Part shown: piece by piece, positions 22,071 to 32,774 of the stretch
Layout of the letters: the number at the start of each line of letters is the position of its first letter
How positions within the stretch are numbered: position 1 is the first letter of the stretch
Assembly (NCBI RefSeq): GCF_038502225.1
Contig: NC_091303.1
Span: forward strand, 25,324,800 to 25,388,799
Source: Cherax quadricarinatus
Taxonomy: Eukaryota > Arthropoda > Malacostraca > Decapoda > Parastacidae
Direction of reading: 5' to 3'
DNA length: 64,000 bases
Program-made: the position numbers and the translations under genes
Notes under the pieces: model-generated
What the model saw: only the letters and a program-made list of their open reading frames with translations
Told to the model about the DNA's origin: nothing
The model's database searches: none

Positions 22071-22606
22071 GTTTTGGTCTCCTTACTACAGGATGGACAT
22101 AGACTCATTGAAGAACATACAGAGAAGAATGACTAAAATGATTTACTGTGTAAGGAACCTCCCGTATGAAGATAGACTTAAAGCCTTAAATCTCCACTCT
22201 CTGGAGAGGCGCAGAATGAGGGGAGATATCATTGAAGTGTATAAGTGGATGACGGGCATAAACAAAGGAGATATTAATAAAGTACTGAGGGTGTCGATCC
22301 AGGTAAGAACCAGGAATAATGGATTTAAAGTGGATAAATTTAGATTTAGAAAGTAAGTACTGGTTTTCTAACAGAGTTGTGGATGCGTGGAACAATCTTC
22401 CCAGTAGGGCAATCGAGGCTAGGACCTTGGGTAGCTTTAAAAAGAGATTGGACAAATATACGAGTGGGAGGGGCTGGGTTTGATTGGTGACGCTGGCTAC
22501 GGGACTTAATTTTTGGGTTGCTTTGGGTAGAGGTCGTTTTGATAAAGACCTGCTTTGTATGGGCCAGTAGACTTTCTGCAGTGTTTCTCCATTCTTATGT
22601 TCTTAT
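22071..22606 (+). mobile_element. LINE-A 3' end inserted in PLE-1
   Basis: Starts VLVSLLQDGHRLIEEH-type sequence; in the correct frame it encodes MDIDSLKNIQRRMTKMIYC, LPYEDRLKALNLHSLERRRM and GDIIEVYKWMTGINKGDI, the C-terminal domain of LINE-A. It then has the family 3' UTR and tail TTCTTATGTTCTTATG. One indel near 22,355 breaks the frame. PLE-1 sequence lies on both sides, with TTCCA shared by the left (ATTCCA) and right (TTCCATAAA) flanks, a probable short target duplication. Confidence 0.85.
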
Positions 22607-23441
22607 GTTCCATAAATTTTACTGTTGAGTTTGAATAATATAACTCATTGGCTTCTCTAGATGTTTTAAATATTAAGGGGAACCATGATTTTAAATTAAC
22701 AGAAAACCAACAAATAACTGTTCCGATGTACACTATTATTCTTCACATAAAGATAAACTTAAACTGTCTGTTTTCTCATCAATGTTTTTGAGAGATTTGC
22801 GTATATGTAGTCCAAGGTTCACACATGAAGAAATCTCAAAAAAATTATGAAATAACTAATGATCTAAAATACCCAAGAAGCTTAATTGATAAATCTTTTA
22901 AAATTGCTAGAAATACCTTTTACAATTCAAAAAAGGACAACTGTTGGTTCTCCCTTACCAGGAAAACTTGGTTGATATGCTTTCTCTTCTTAAGACTTTT
23001 AATATCAAGATTGTATTTAAAAATCTTGATACAGTAAAAAAAATTGATAAAAAATTCCCCCCAGAAATGCTGAAGATTGAGACACTTATGCAGCATATGG
23101 GAATCTTTATTCAGGAAACGTTCAGTCCATCAATCTTGTAGAATGTACAGCATAGGGCCGTAGACGTCTACGGCCCTATGCTGTACATTCTACAAGATTG
23201 ATGGACTGAACACATCGACTCCAGGTTGAGGGACTGATTACCTCATACTCCTCCTCTCCTTACGCCTTCCTCTTTGTATTGGACTGATGAAGCCACTGTG
23301 TGGCGAAACGTTTCCTGAATAAAGATTCCCATATGCTGCATAAGTGTCTCAATCTTCAACTTGTCGGTTTTTCAAACCATTCATCACACCCAGAAATGCT
23401 GACGGCTGTGTCTATAATATTCCTTGTAAAAGTCTTGAACT
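22607..23441 (+). pseudogene. PLE-1 RT C-terminus and start of GIY-YIG domain, twice interrupted
   Basis: After the LINE-A tail the element resumes with NSLASLDVLNIKG (LPFLD region). It then has FTHEE, YEITNDLKYPRSLIDKSFKI and VLPYQENLVDMLSLLKTFNI, then KIVFKNLDTVKK. After the fold-back insertion (23,074-23,388) it reads NADGCVYNIPCKSLE, the first GIY-YIG block (compare GCVYKIPCKICDKVYYGQTGK at 44.8 kb, minus). A Tc1-like transposon follows at 23,443, and the rest of the endonuclease is not found downstream. Frameshifts are present. Confidence 0.8.
23060..23402 (+). mobile_element. Hammerhead-like fold-back element with 14-bp target-site duplication
   Basis: CCCAGAAATGCTGA at 23,060-23,073 recurs at 23,389-23,402, and its removal restores the PLE-1 frame. 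The 315-bp insert is an inverted dimer with a perfect centre GTAGAC-GTCTAC (about 23,164-23,175); the left arm lacks about 100 bp. The right arm has the best hammerhead-like core of the window: GGA, CTGATGA (23,284-23,290), an extra A, hairpin GCCAC-TGT-GTGGC, GAAA (23,305-23,308), CGT, T, then TCC. GGA/TCC pair as stem I, which can extend through TATT/AATA and TCTT/AAGA with two-base bulges. Confidence 0.82.
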
Positions 23442-23442
23442 A

Positions 23443-24800
23443 CAGTGCTAGTCACGGCATTATGCCGGGTGAGCGCCCCGGCATAATGGCGTGACGAAAA
23501 TGAAAGACCTACCATACAGGGGGGGGGGGTTCTTTTTCCGTCAGTGCATTATGCAGGGTAGCAGCCGTTAGCATGACGTCACGGCCTGCTGTCACACTTC
23601 ACAGTGACTTCTTAGTGCTCACGTGGCTGCCGAGGTGAGAGGAAGTGTTGCACTTTTGTCTCTCATCTGCCCCATCTTTTGTCCGGTGTTCCCTTTGGTT
23701 TTGGTGCTATACATGTTTGATTATGGGTAAAAAGAAGTCTTTATCACCTGAAACTATAGCTCAAATAATAGGGCTTCACAAAGCTGGGCACGAGATGAAA
23801 GAAATAGTTGAGAATGTTGGTGTGTGTGTGTGTGTGTTCAGTGAGGAACTGGGTGCAGTATTTCAAGGCTGGTGGTGTTGTAGAGTTACCGTCTGCCAAA
23901 CCTTGGCCTGGCCCCTCGAAGAAGACATCTGTTCGTACCTTAACTGTGTTAAAGAAGCAGGTAGAGAGTACACCTAAGATAACTGCTAGAGAATTAAAAG
24001 AAAAGAACCCACATCTTTTCTCAGAGGTGTCTGTAAGAACTGTTAACAGATGTGTGTCAGAACTGGGCTATAGTAGTCACCACCAGGTTAAGAAACCGAT
24101 CCTCTCCAAGCCACAGAAGAAACGTAGGCTGGATTATGTAAAGAAATATCTTCACTGGAATCCTCAATAGTGGTTTGAAGTACTTTGGAGTGATGAAGCA
24201 ACCTTCACCGTCACCTGGAACCGTGGGGAACATGTGTACTAGCCCAGAGGTAGTGACCCACTAGACTCACACTACACATGTGGGACCACCAAACACCCAG
24301 ACTTGCCCATGGTCTGGGAGTGTTTCAGTGCTCAGAGTGTTGAACTCATTGTGCTTCCCAAAAACCAGTATATGAACCAGTATAATTACCTGGAGTTATT
24401 ATGTGACAATTTGCCTGAGGCCTTTGACAAGTGTGAGGCTACGGTTTTTATGCAGGACGGTGCACCATGACACCCCGCCAAATCTGTTGTTCAGTGGCTT
24501 AAGGACTGTGAATAAGATTCTTTAATGACTGCCCAGACAATTCCCCAGACCTAAACCCTATTGAGAACCTCTGGCCACTAGTGAAATGAAGTTTACTGGG
24601 CAAGGATATCAGTTCCATCCTGCGGCTGGAGGCTGTTCCACATGAGGCATGGAATAATATACTTCCCCAAACCCTCAAGAATTTCTGTGAGAGTCTTCCT
24701 ACACGGCTGAGGGACATGATTAAGCATAAAGGACACAGCACAAATATTAAAACCTCAGTAAGTGTGCAAATATATACATATTATAATCATTCATGGTATG
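23443..24800 (+). pseudogene. Tc1-like DNA transposon with broken transposase
   Basis: A TA dinucleotide (23,441-23,442) precedes CAGTGCTAGTCACGGC, the left terminus, which is itself a hairpin (CGGCATTATGCCGGG / CCCCGGCATAATGG). The transposase starts MGKKKSLSPETIAQIIGLHK at 23,724 (helix-turn-helix). It continues RNWVQYFKAGG after a (TG)n expansion that shifts frame, then ITARELKEKNPHLFSEVSVR, WSDEATF (first catalytic Asp), FMQDGAP (second Asp) and NSPDLNPIENLW (catalytic Glu, about 35 residues later). In-frame stops and a frameshift kill it. No right terminus is recognisable before the PLE sequence at about 24,850. Confidence 0.85.
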
Positions 24801-24847
24801 TTTTAGTGTTTTGGTATGTGTGTAGGGGAGGGGCGGCATATCAGGTG

Positions 24848-24984
24848 ATATCAGAATATGCAAAACAACCACTGTGAAAGAATAGTGAAATTCCAAGCGT
24901 TTTCGTGACTTCTCATAGTTCCTTGATAATGTGAGAAGTCACAAAAGCACTTGGAATTTCACTATTCTTTCACAGTGGTTGTTT
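24848..24984. mobile_element. PLE-1 terminal repeat as an inverted dimer
   Basis: CAAAACAACCACTGTGAAAG...CCAAGCG at the left is the reverse complement of CTTGGAATTTC...CTTTCACAGTGGTTGTTT at the right, arms about 60 bp. Both terminal sequences match the 3' ends of PLE-1 at 44.2 and 45.4 kb. The right copy contains AGTTCC-TTGATAA-T-GTGAGAAGTCAC and then AAAA in place of the hammerhead GAAA. Confidence 0.75.
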
Positions 24985-26099
24985 AATATATTTATAGATG
25001 GGGTTGTAAGAGAAGTAAATGCGAAGGTCTTGGCAAGAGGCGTGGAGTTAAAAGATAAAGAATCACACATAAAGTGGGAGTTGTCACAGTTGCTCTTTGC
25101 TGATGACACTGTGCTCTTGGGAGATTCTGAAGAGAAGTTGCAGAGATTGGTGGATGAATTTGGGAGGGTGTGCAAAAGAAGAAAATTGAAAGTGAATACA
25201 GGAAAGAGTAAGGTTATGAGGATAACAAAAATATTAGGTGATGAAAGATTGGATATCAGATTGGAGGGAGAGAGTATGGAGGAGGTGAATGTATTCAGAT
25301 ATTTGGGAATGGACGTGTCAGCGGATGGGTCTATGAAAGATGAGGTGAATCATAGAATTGATGAGGGGAAAAGGGTGAGTGATGCACTTAGGAGTCTGTG
25401 GAGACAAAGAACTTTGTCCTTGGAGGCAAAGAGGGGAATGTATGAGAGTATAGTTTTACCAACGCTCTTATATGGGTGTGAAGCATGGGTGATGAAAGTT
25501 GCAGCGAGGAGAAGGCTGGAGGCAGTGGAGATGTCATGTCTGAGAGCAATGTGTGGTGTGAATATAATGCAGAGAATTCGTAGTTTGGAAGTTAGGAGGA
25601 GGTGCGGGATTACCAAAACTGTTGTCCAGAGGGCTGAGGAAGGGTTGTTGAGGTGGTTCAGACATGTGGAGAGAATGGAGCGAAACAGAATAACTTCAAG
25701 TGTATCAGTCTGTAGTGGAAGGAAGGCGGAGTAGGGGTCGGCCTAGGAAAGGTTGGAGGGAGGGGGTAAAGGAGGTTTTGTGTGCGAGGGGCTTGGACTT
25801 CCAGCAGGCATGCGTGAGCGTGTTTGATAGGAGTGAATGGAGACAAATGGTTTATAATACTTGACGTGCTGTTGGAGTGTGAGCAAAGTAACATTTATGA
25901 AGAGGTTCAGGGAAAACGGCAGGCCGGACTTGAGTCCTGGAGATGGGAAGTACAGTGCCTGCACTCTGAAGGAGGGGTGTAAATGTTGCAGTTTAAAAAC
26001 TGTAGTGTAAAGCACCCTTCTGGCAAGACAGTGATGGAGTGAATGATGGTGAAAGTTTTTCTTTTTCGGGCCACCCTGCCTTGGTGGGAATCGGCCAGT

Positions 26100-26103
<4 letters not shown>
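24985..26103 (+). pseudogene. RTE-like LINE, RT C-terminal half with one frameshift
   Basis: The frame from about 24,960 reads WLFNIFIDGVVREVNAKVL, QLLFADDTVLLGD (RT catalytic box with intact FADD), LKVNTGKSKVM, NVFRYLGMDVSADGSM, LLYGCEAWVMK and RWFRHVERMERNRI, closing at 25,734. A single-base shift near 25,700 moves the true end to another frame (VYQSVVEGRRSRGRP ... EWRQMVYNT, stop near 25,864). The 3' UTR ends GCCACCCTGCCTTGGTGGGA-ATCGGCCAGTGTGATA and passes into (TA)n. I assign it to the RTE-like group from its end motifs; the clade assignment is tentative. The copy is 5'-truncated at WLFNIF. Confidence 0.82.

Positions 26104-26180
<77 letters not shown>
26104..26180. repeat. (TA)n microsatellite on the RTE 3' end
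   Basis: About 38 TA units directly after the RTE 3' terminus. Confidence 0.97.
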
Positions 26181-26182
<2 letters not shown>

Positions 26183-26185
26183 CAC

Positions 26186-26519
26186 ACACACTGACGACAC
26201 TGAAGGACAGGAGGGTTAGGGGAGACATAATAAGGACATACAAAATACTGCGAGGAATTGACAAGGTGGACAGAGACAGGATGTTCCAGAGATGGGACAC
26301 AGAAACCTGGGGTCACAGTTGGAAGTTGAGGACTCAGATAAGTCAAAGAGTTAGGAAGTATTTCTTTATTCACAGAGCTGTCAGGAAGTGGAATATTCTG
26401 ACAAGTGGCGTAGTGGAGGCAGGAACCATATATAGTTTTAAGAGAGAGGGCCCAGTAGCTATCAGTGAAAATGCGGAGCCAGAAGCTATGAATCGACCCC
26501 TGTAATCACGAACAGGTGT

Positions 26520-26550
<31 letters not shown>
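26186..26550 (+). mobile_element. LINE-B 3' end plus (CA)n tail
   Basis: Starts within ACGACACTGAAGGACAGGAG, encodes GIDKVDRDRMFQRWDTETW and RVRKYFFIHRAVRKWN, and ends ...TAATCACGAACAGGTGTG followed by (TACA)(CA)n to 26,550. A deletion of about 40 bp relative to other copies lies near 26,440. Confidence 0.85.
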
Positions 26551-26552
<2 letters not shown>

Positions 26553-26579
26553 GGCTCATTTGTGTTCTTAGCTTCCGTC

Positions 26580-26830
26580 TATGTCATCTCGTACTGTAAA
26601 AATAAAAAAAAAAAGAAAAATGCCCGTATCGGTTCGTCTGAGAAGTGTGTATATCGTATCCACATCCTCCGAGCCCTCCTCTCTCTCAGGGTCCTCACGT
26701 CATAATTACTTGCCTCTTCCCTCTCATAGTGCTCAGCTCTGGGACTAGTTAGGGTGTATAATCTTTGTGCCTTTTGAAGGTTGTGAACATGCTTAATTAA
26801 GGAGGGAGCTCGAAGCTGGCGTTGCAAACT
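26580..26830 (-). pseudogene. Degenerate LINE C-terminal fragment
   Basis: The minus strand encodes SLIKHVHNLQKAQRLYTL (compare LAKHVKKLEKVQRFATRL of LINE-B), then EHYEREE and VRTLRERRARRM. Weakly similar; a distinct old family or a very diverged LINE-B. Confidence 0.45.
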
Positions 26831-26884
26831 TAATGACAGATCTGTGTGCAACCCCCCCCCACACACACACACACTAACACACAA

Positions 26885-28648
26885 AGGCGATGGGGCCGGA
26901 TAACATCTCTCCATGGGTCCTGATATCGTAAGGGGTTCTTAAATGGAGATATCGAGGGTTGAAGGTAGACACACTTGTTGGATGGTAACATATATTGTCA
27001 GACTGTGATGATGAATGTGGAGCCCAGCCTCTGCCTGTCTTCGCCTGTAGGTCTACGCCGACTGAGAGGGAGGCAGAGGTACGAGCCTACACATGCGCAT
27101 CCCGTGACGTCACACAAAGTCACAGGCCTACAAGGGATCTCGTATCTAAAGCACATGGACGATACTAATATGCTATGCTATATAACACAGGGATCAGCAA
27201 CTATGCTGACACAGAGAGGGAGCAGTGTCGCTATGCGTGCCACTAACAACAATCTTCAACACATCTATCGAAACAGGGCGACTACCTGAGGTACGGGAAA
27301 CAGCAAATGTAGTCCCAATTTTCAAAAAAAGGAGACAGACACGAAACTTTAAACTACAGACCAGTGTCACTCACACGTATAGTATGCAAAATCATGGAGA
27401 AGATTATCACGAGAAGAGTGGTGGAGCACCTAGAAAGGAATAAGCTTATCAATGACAACCAGCACGGTTTGATGGATGGGAAATCCTGTGTCACAAACCT
27501 ATTGAGTTCTATGACAGGGTGACAGCAGTAAAACAAGAGAGGGGTGGGTAGATTGCATTTTCTTGAACTGTAAGAAGGCTTTTGACACAGTTCCTCACAA
27601 GAGATAAGTGCATAAGTTGGAGGACCAGGCAAGTATAACAGGGAAGGTGCTGCAATGGATCAGGAAAGACATTAGAGAGTCATGGTACGTGGCGAGATGT
27701 TAGAGTGGGCGCCGGTGACGAGCGGGGTTCCACAGAGGTCAGTCCTAGGACCGGTGCTGTTTCTGGTATACGTGAACGACATGACGGAAGAAACAGGCTC
27801 AGAAGTGTCCCTGTTTGTAGACGATGTGAAGTTGATGAGAAGAATTCAATCGGACGAGGACCAGGCAGAACTGCAAAAGAATCTAGACAGGTTACAGGCC
27901 TGGTCCAGAAACTGGCTCCTGAAGTTCAACCCCACCAAGGGCAAAGTCATGAAGATTGGGGAAGGGCAAAGAAGGCCGCAGACGGAGTACAGTCTAGAGG
28001 GCCAGAGACTACAAATTTCATTCAAAGAAAAGTATCTTGGGGTGAGTATAACACCAGGCACATCTCCTGAGGCGCACATTAACTAAATAACTCCTAAGAA
28101 TAGCATTCCGACATCTCAATAAGGAATCGTTCAGGACCCTGTACACCGTGTATGTTAGGCCTATATTGGTGTATGCAGCACCAGTTTGGAACCCACACCT
28201 AGCCAAGCACGTACGGAAATTAGAGAAAGTGCAAAGGGTTGCAACAAGACTAGTCCCGGAGCTCAGGGGCATGTCCTACGAGGAAAGCTTAAGGAAAATC
28301 GACCTGACGACGCAGAGATAGGGGGGATAAGATAACGACATATCAAATACTGAGAGGAATTGACAAGGTGGACAGAGACAGGATGTTCCAGAGATGGGAC
28401 ACAGCAACAAGGGGTCACAATTGGAAGTTGAAGACTCAGATGAATTACAGGGATGTTAGGAAGTATTTCTTCAGTCACAGAGTTGTCAGTAAGTGCAATA
28501 GTCTGGGAAGTGATGTAATGGAGGCAGGATCCATATATAGCCTTAAAAAGAGGAATAATAAAGCTCATGGAGCAAGAAGAGTGACCTAGTAGTGAAAAGG
28601 CGGGGCCAGGAGCTGTGAATCGACCCTTGCAACCACAACTAGGTGAGT
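26885..28648 (+). pseudogene. LINE-B ORF2 pseudogene with internal insertion
   Basis: KAMGPDNISPWVL (about 26,885-26,922) is followed by about 280 bp of unrelated sequence. The element resumes near 27,210 with the codons for NIFNTSIETGR-like residues, shifted in frame. RT continues through WAPVTSGVPQRSVLGPVLFL and SLFVDDVKLMRR, where FADD has become FVDD. It then runs through RNWLLKFNPTKGKVMKIGEG to SPEAHIN, with a stop at 28,084. A deletion and many frameshifts follow. The 3' end (RMFQRWDTATR, then CAACTAGGTGAGTAC) is complete at about 28,648. Not functional. Confidence 0.85.
26924..27209. other. Unidentified insertion in LINE-B
   Basis: Sequence not belonging to LINE-B separates codons that are adjacent in the 63.6-kb copy. 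It holds no recognisable protein. I could not find a clear target duplication. Confidence 0.5.
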
Positions 28649-28829
28649 ACTGCAGCATCCACAACGAGGACAAATGCCACAAAGGCGACAATTTGCTTGT
28701 TGTACATCCCTGAGTATTGAATGAAGAAACTTATCCAGAGGCAAAATGTTTGAGTGAAGTTCCTCTGTATGACTGTTTCATTACTGTAGCCCTTATTGCA
28801 CTCAAATGTGCACAGTGTCCCAAACTGTA

Positions 28830-31650
28830 TCGTCGCACTGTGTACCATGTCCCACTATGTACCACGTTCTACACTGCGTACCCCGTCCCACTATGTACCA
28901 CGTTCTACACTGCGTACCCCGTCCCACTATGTACCACGTCCCATACTGTGTACCACGTCCCATACTGGGTACCACGTCCCACAGTGTGCCACGTCCCACT
29001 ATGTACCACGTCCCACTATGTACCACGTCCCACTATGTACCATGCCCCACACTATGTACCACGTCCCACTATGTACCACGTCCCACACTATGTACCACGT
29101 CCCACTATGTACCACGTTCCACTATGTACCACGTCCCACTATGTACCACGTCCCACACTATGTACCACGTCCCACACTATGTACCACGTCCCACACTATG
29201 TACCACGTCCCACAGTGTACCACGTCCCACTATGTACCACGTCCCACTATGTACCACGTCCCACACTATGTACCACGTCCCACACTATGTACCACGTCCC
29301 ACACTATGTACCACGTCCCACTATGTACCACGTTCCACTATGTACCACGTCCCACTATGTACCACGTCCCACTATGTACCACGTCCCACACTATGTACCA
29401 CGTCCCACTATGTACCACGTCCCACACTATGTACCACGTCCCACACTATGTACCACGTCCCACACTATGTACCACGTCCCACACTATGTACCACGTCCCA
29501 CACTATGTACCACGTCCCACAGTGTACCACGTCCCACTATGTACCACGTCCCACTATGTACCACGTCCCACTATGTACCACGTCCCACTATGTACCACGT
29601 CCCACTATGTACCACGTCCCACAGTGTACCACGTCCCACTATGTACCACGTCCCACTATGTACCACGTCCCACTATGTACCACGTCCCACACTATGTACC
29701 ACGTCCCACACTATGTACCACGTCCCACTATGTACCACGTTCCACTATGTACCACGTCCCACTATGTACCACGTCACACTATGTACCACGTCCCACTATG
29801 TACCACGTTCCACTATGTACCACGTCCCACTATGTACCACGTCCCACACTATGTACCACGTCCCACACTATGTACCACGTTCCACTATGTACCACGTCCC
29901 ACTATGTACCACGTCACACTATGTACCACGTCCCACTATGTACCACGTCCCACTATGTACCACGTTCCACTATGTACCACGTCCCACTATGTACCACGTC
30001 CCACTATGTACCACGTCCCACACTATGTACCACGTCCCACTATGTACCACGTTCCACTATGTACCACGTCCCACTATGTACCACGTCCCACACTATGTAC
30101 CACGTCCCACACTATGTACCACGTCCCACACTATGTACCACGTCCCACTATGTACCACGTTCCACTATGTACCACGTCCCACTATGTACCACGTCCCACT
30201 ATGTACCACGTCCCACTATGTACCACGTCCCACTATGTACCACGTCCCACTATGTACCACGTCCCACTATGTACCATGTCCCACACTATGTATCACGTCC
30301 CACTATGTACCACGTCCCACACTATGTACCACGTCCCACACTATGTACCACGTCCCACACTATGTACCACGTCCCACACTATGTACAACGTCCCACTATG
30401 TACCACGTCCCACTATGTACCACGTACTATGTACACGTCCCTATGTACCACGTCCCACCACGTCCCACTATGTACCACGTCCCACTATGTACCACGTCCC
30501 ACTATGTACCACGTCCCACACTATGTACCACGTCCCACTATGTACCACGTCCCACTATGTACCACGTCCCACTATGTACCACGTCACACTATGTACCACG
30601 TCCCACTATGTACCACGTCCCACACTATGTACCACGTCCCACACTATGTACCACGTCCCACTATGTACCACGTCCCACTATGTACCACGTCACACTATGT
30701 ACCACGTCCCACTATGTACCACGTCCCACTATGTACCACGTCCCACTATGTACCACGTCCCACTATGTACCACGTCCCACTATGTACCACGTCCCACTAT
30801 GTACCACGTCCCACTATGTACCACGTCCCACTATGTACCACGTCCCACTATGTACCACGTCCCACTATGTACCACGTCCCACTATGTACCACGTCCCACT
30901 ATGTACCACGTCCCACTATGTACCACGTCCCACTATGTACCACGTCCCACTATGTACCACGTCCTACTATGTACCACGTCCCACTATGTACCACGTTCCA
31001 CTATGTACCACGTCCCACTATGTACCACGTTCCACTATGTACCACGTCCTACTATGTACCACGTCCCACTATGTACCACGTCCCACTATGTACCACGTCC
31101 TACTATGTACCACGTCCCACTATGTACCACGTCCCACTATGTACCACGTTCCACTATGTACCACGTCCCACTATGTACCACGTCCTACTATGTACCACGT
31201 CCCACTATGTACCACGTCCCACTATGTACCACGTCCTACTATGTACCACGTCCCACTATGTACCACGTCCTACTATGTACCACGTCCCACTATGTACCAC
31301 GTCCCACTATGTACCACGTTCCACTATGTACCACGTCCCACTATGTACCACGTTCCACTATGTACCACGTCCTACTATGTACCACGTCCCACTATGTACC
31401 ACGTCCCACTATGTACCACGTCCCACTATGTACCACGTCCCACTATGTACCACGTCCCACTATGTACCACGTCCTACTATGTACCACGTCCCACTATGTA
31501 CCACGTCCCACTATGTACCACGTCCCACTATGTACCACGTCCCACTATGTACCACGTCCCACTATGTACCACGTCCCACAGTGTACCCCGTCCCACTATG
31601 TACCACGTCCCACAGTGTACCACGTCCCACTATGTACCACGTCCCACACT
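28830..31650. repeat. 17/19-bp satellite array, ~160 copies (2.8 kb)
   Basis: Basic unit CCCACTATGTACCACGT (17 bp), with a 19-bp variant carrying an extra CA (CCCACACTATGTACCACGT) and single-base variants (GTTCCACT, GTCACACT, GTCCTACT). The 19-bp form is concentrated left of 30,660 and absent to the right, while GTCCTACT occurs only from about 30,960 on, so the array has sub-domains. No stop codon arises in any plus frame, which produces spurious frames of about 1,000 codons. Confidence 0.98.
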
Positions 31651-31779
31651 TTGACTACGCAGAAAACACTCAATATTAATTTATATTTCCACAAGAATGA
31701 AATATGCCGCCATCGTTCCACACTGAGTCAATTATTACTTTAGCATCAAAACTGATACAATGACGGTCGAATGGGAGTG

Positions 31780-32525
31780 TGACGCATCAACGAGTGTGAC
31801 GCATCAACGAGTGCGAAGCATCAACGAGTGCGACGCATCAACGAGTGTGACGCATCAACGAGTGTGTCGCATCAACGAGTGCGAAGCATCAACGAGTGTG
31901 ACGCATCAACGAGTGCGAAGCATCAACGAGTGTGAAGCATCAACGAGTGTGACGCATCAACGAGTGTGTCGCATCAACGAGTGTGACGCATCAACGAGTG
32001 TGACGCATCAACGAGTGTGACGCATCAACGAGTGTGTCGCATCAACGAGTGTGACGCATCAACGAGTGTGTCGCATCAACGAGTGTGTCGCATCAACGAG
32101 TGTGTCGCATCAACGAGTGTGTCGCATCAACGAGTGCGAAGCATCAACGAGTGTGAAGCATCAACGAGTGCGACGCATCAACGAGTGCGAAGCATCAACG
32201 AGTGTGAAGCATCAACGAGTGCGAAGCATCAACGAGTGTGAAGCATCAACGAGTGTGTCGCATCAACGAGTGTGACACATCAACGAGTGTGAAGCATCAA
32301 CGAGTGCGACGCATCAACGAGTGCGAAGCATCAACGAGTGTGAAGCATCAACGAGTGCGAAGCATCAACGAGTGTGACACATCAACGAGTGTGTCGCATC
32401 AACGAGTGTGACACATCAACGAGTGTGAAGCATCAACGAGTGTGACACATCAACGAGTGTGAAGCATCAACGAGTGTGACGCATCAACGAGTGCGAAGCA
32501 TCAACGAGTGTGACGCATCAACGAG
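31780..32525. repeat. Second 17-bp satellite, ~44 copies
   Basis: Unit GTGTGACGCATCAACGA with variants GTGCGAAGC, GTGTGTCGC and GTGTGACAC. Same period as the preceding array but no sequence similarity to it. Confidence 0.98.
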
Positions 32526-32774
32526 TATGGGTGTGGTCAATCACTTTTATGGCCGCCACACCACCATAAACCTCGCAATTGCCACTAAATTCTGCAACAC
32601 GATATCCCCATAAAATAAAACCCATTGTGTCACACATGTAAAAAACGTAAATGTTTTCATACAGTGAACGTGTGATCAATTCTACATTAAATGACCCAAA
32701 ACAAGCCAGGACAAAAATTTCCACTGACAAACTGCAGTGTAAGGGGATGGTGCCATCCCAGTCCTGTGTACCAC
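32526..32774. other. No gene; spacer between satellites
   Basis: About 250 bp of unique-looking sequence with no coding signal. Confidence 0.6.

Noticed and set aside
28717..31743. Open frames of 950-1,008 codons on the plus strand
   Set aside because: All three plus frames are open at once because the 17/19-bp unit lacks stops. The translated content is pure repeat. No sign of a gene.
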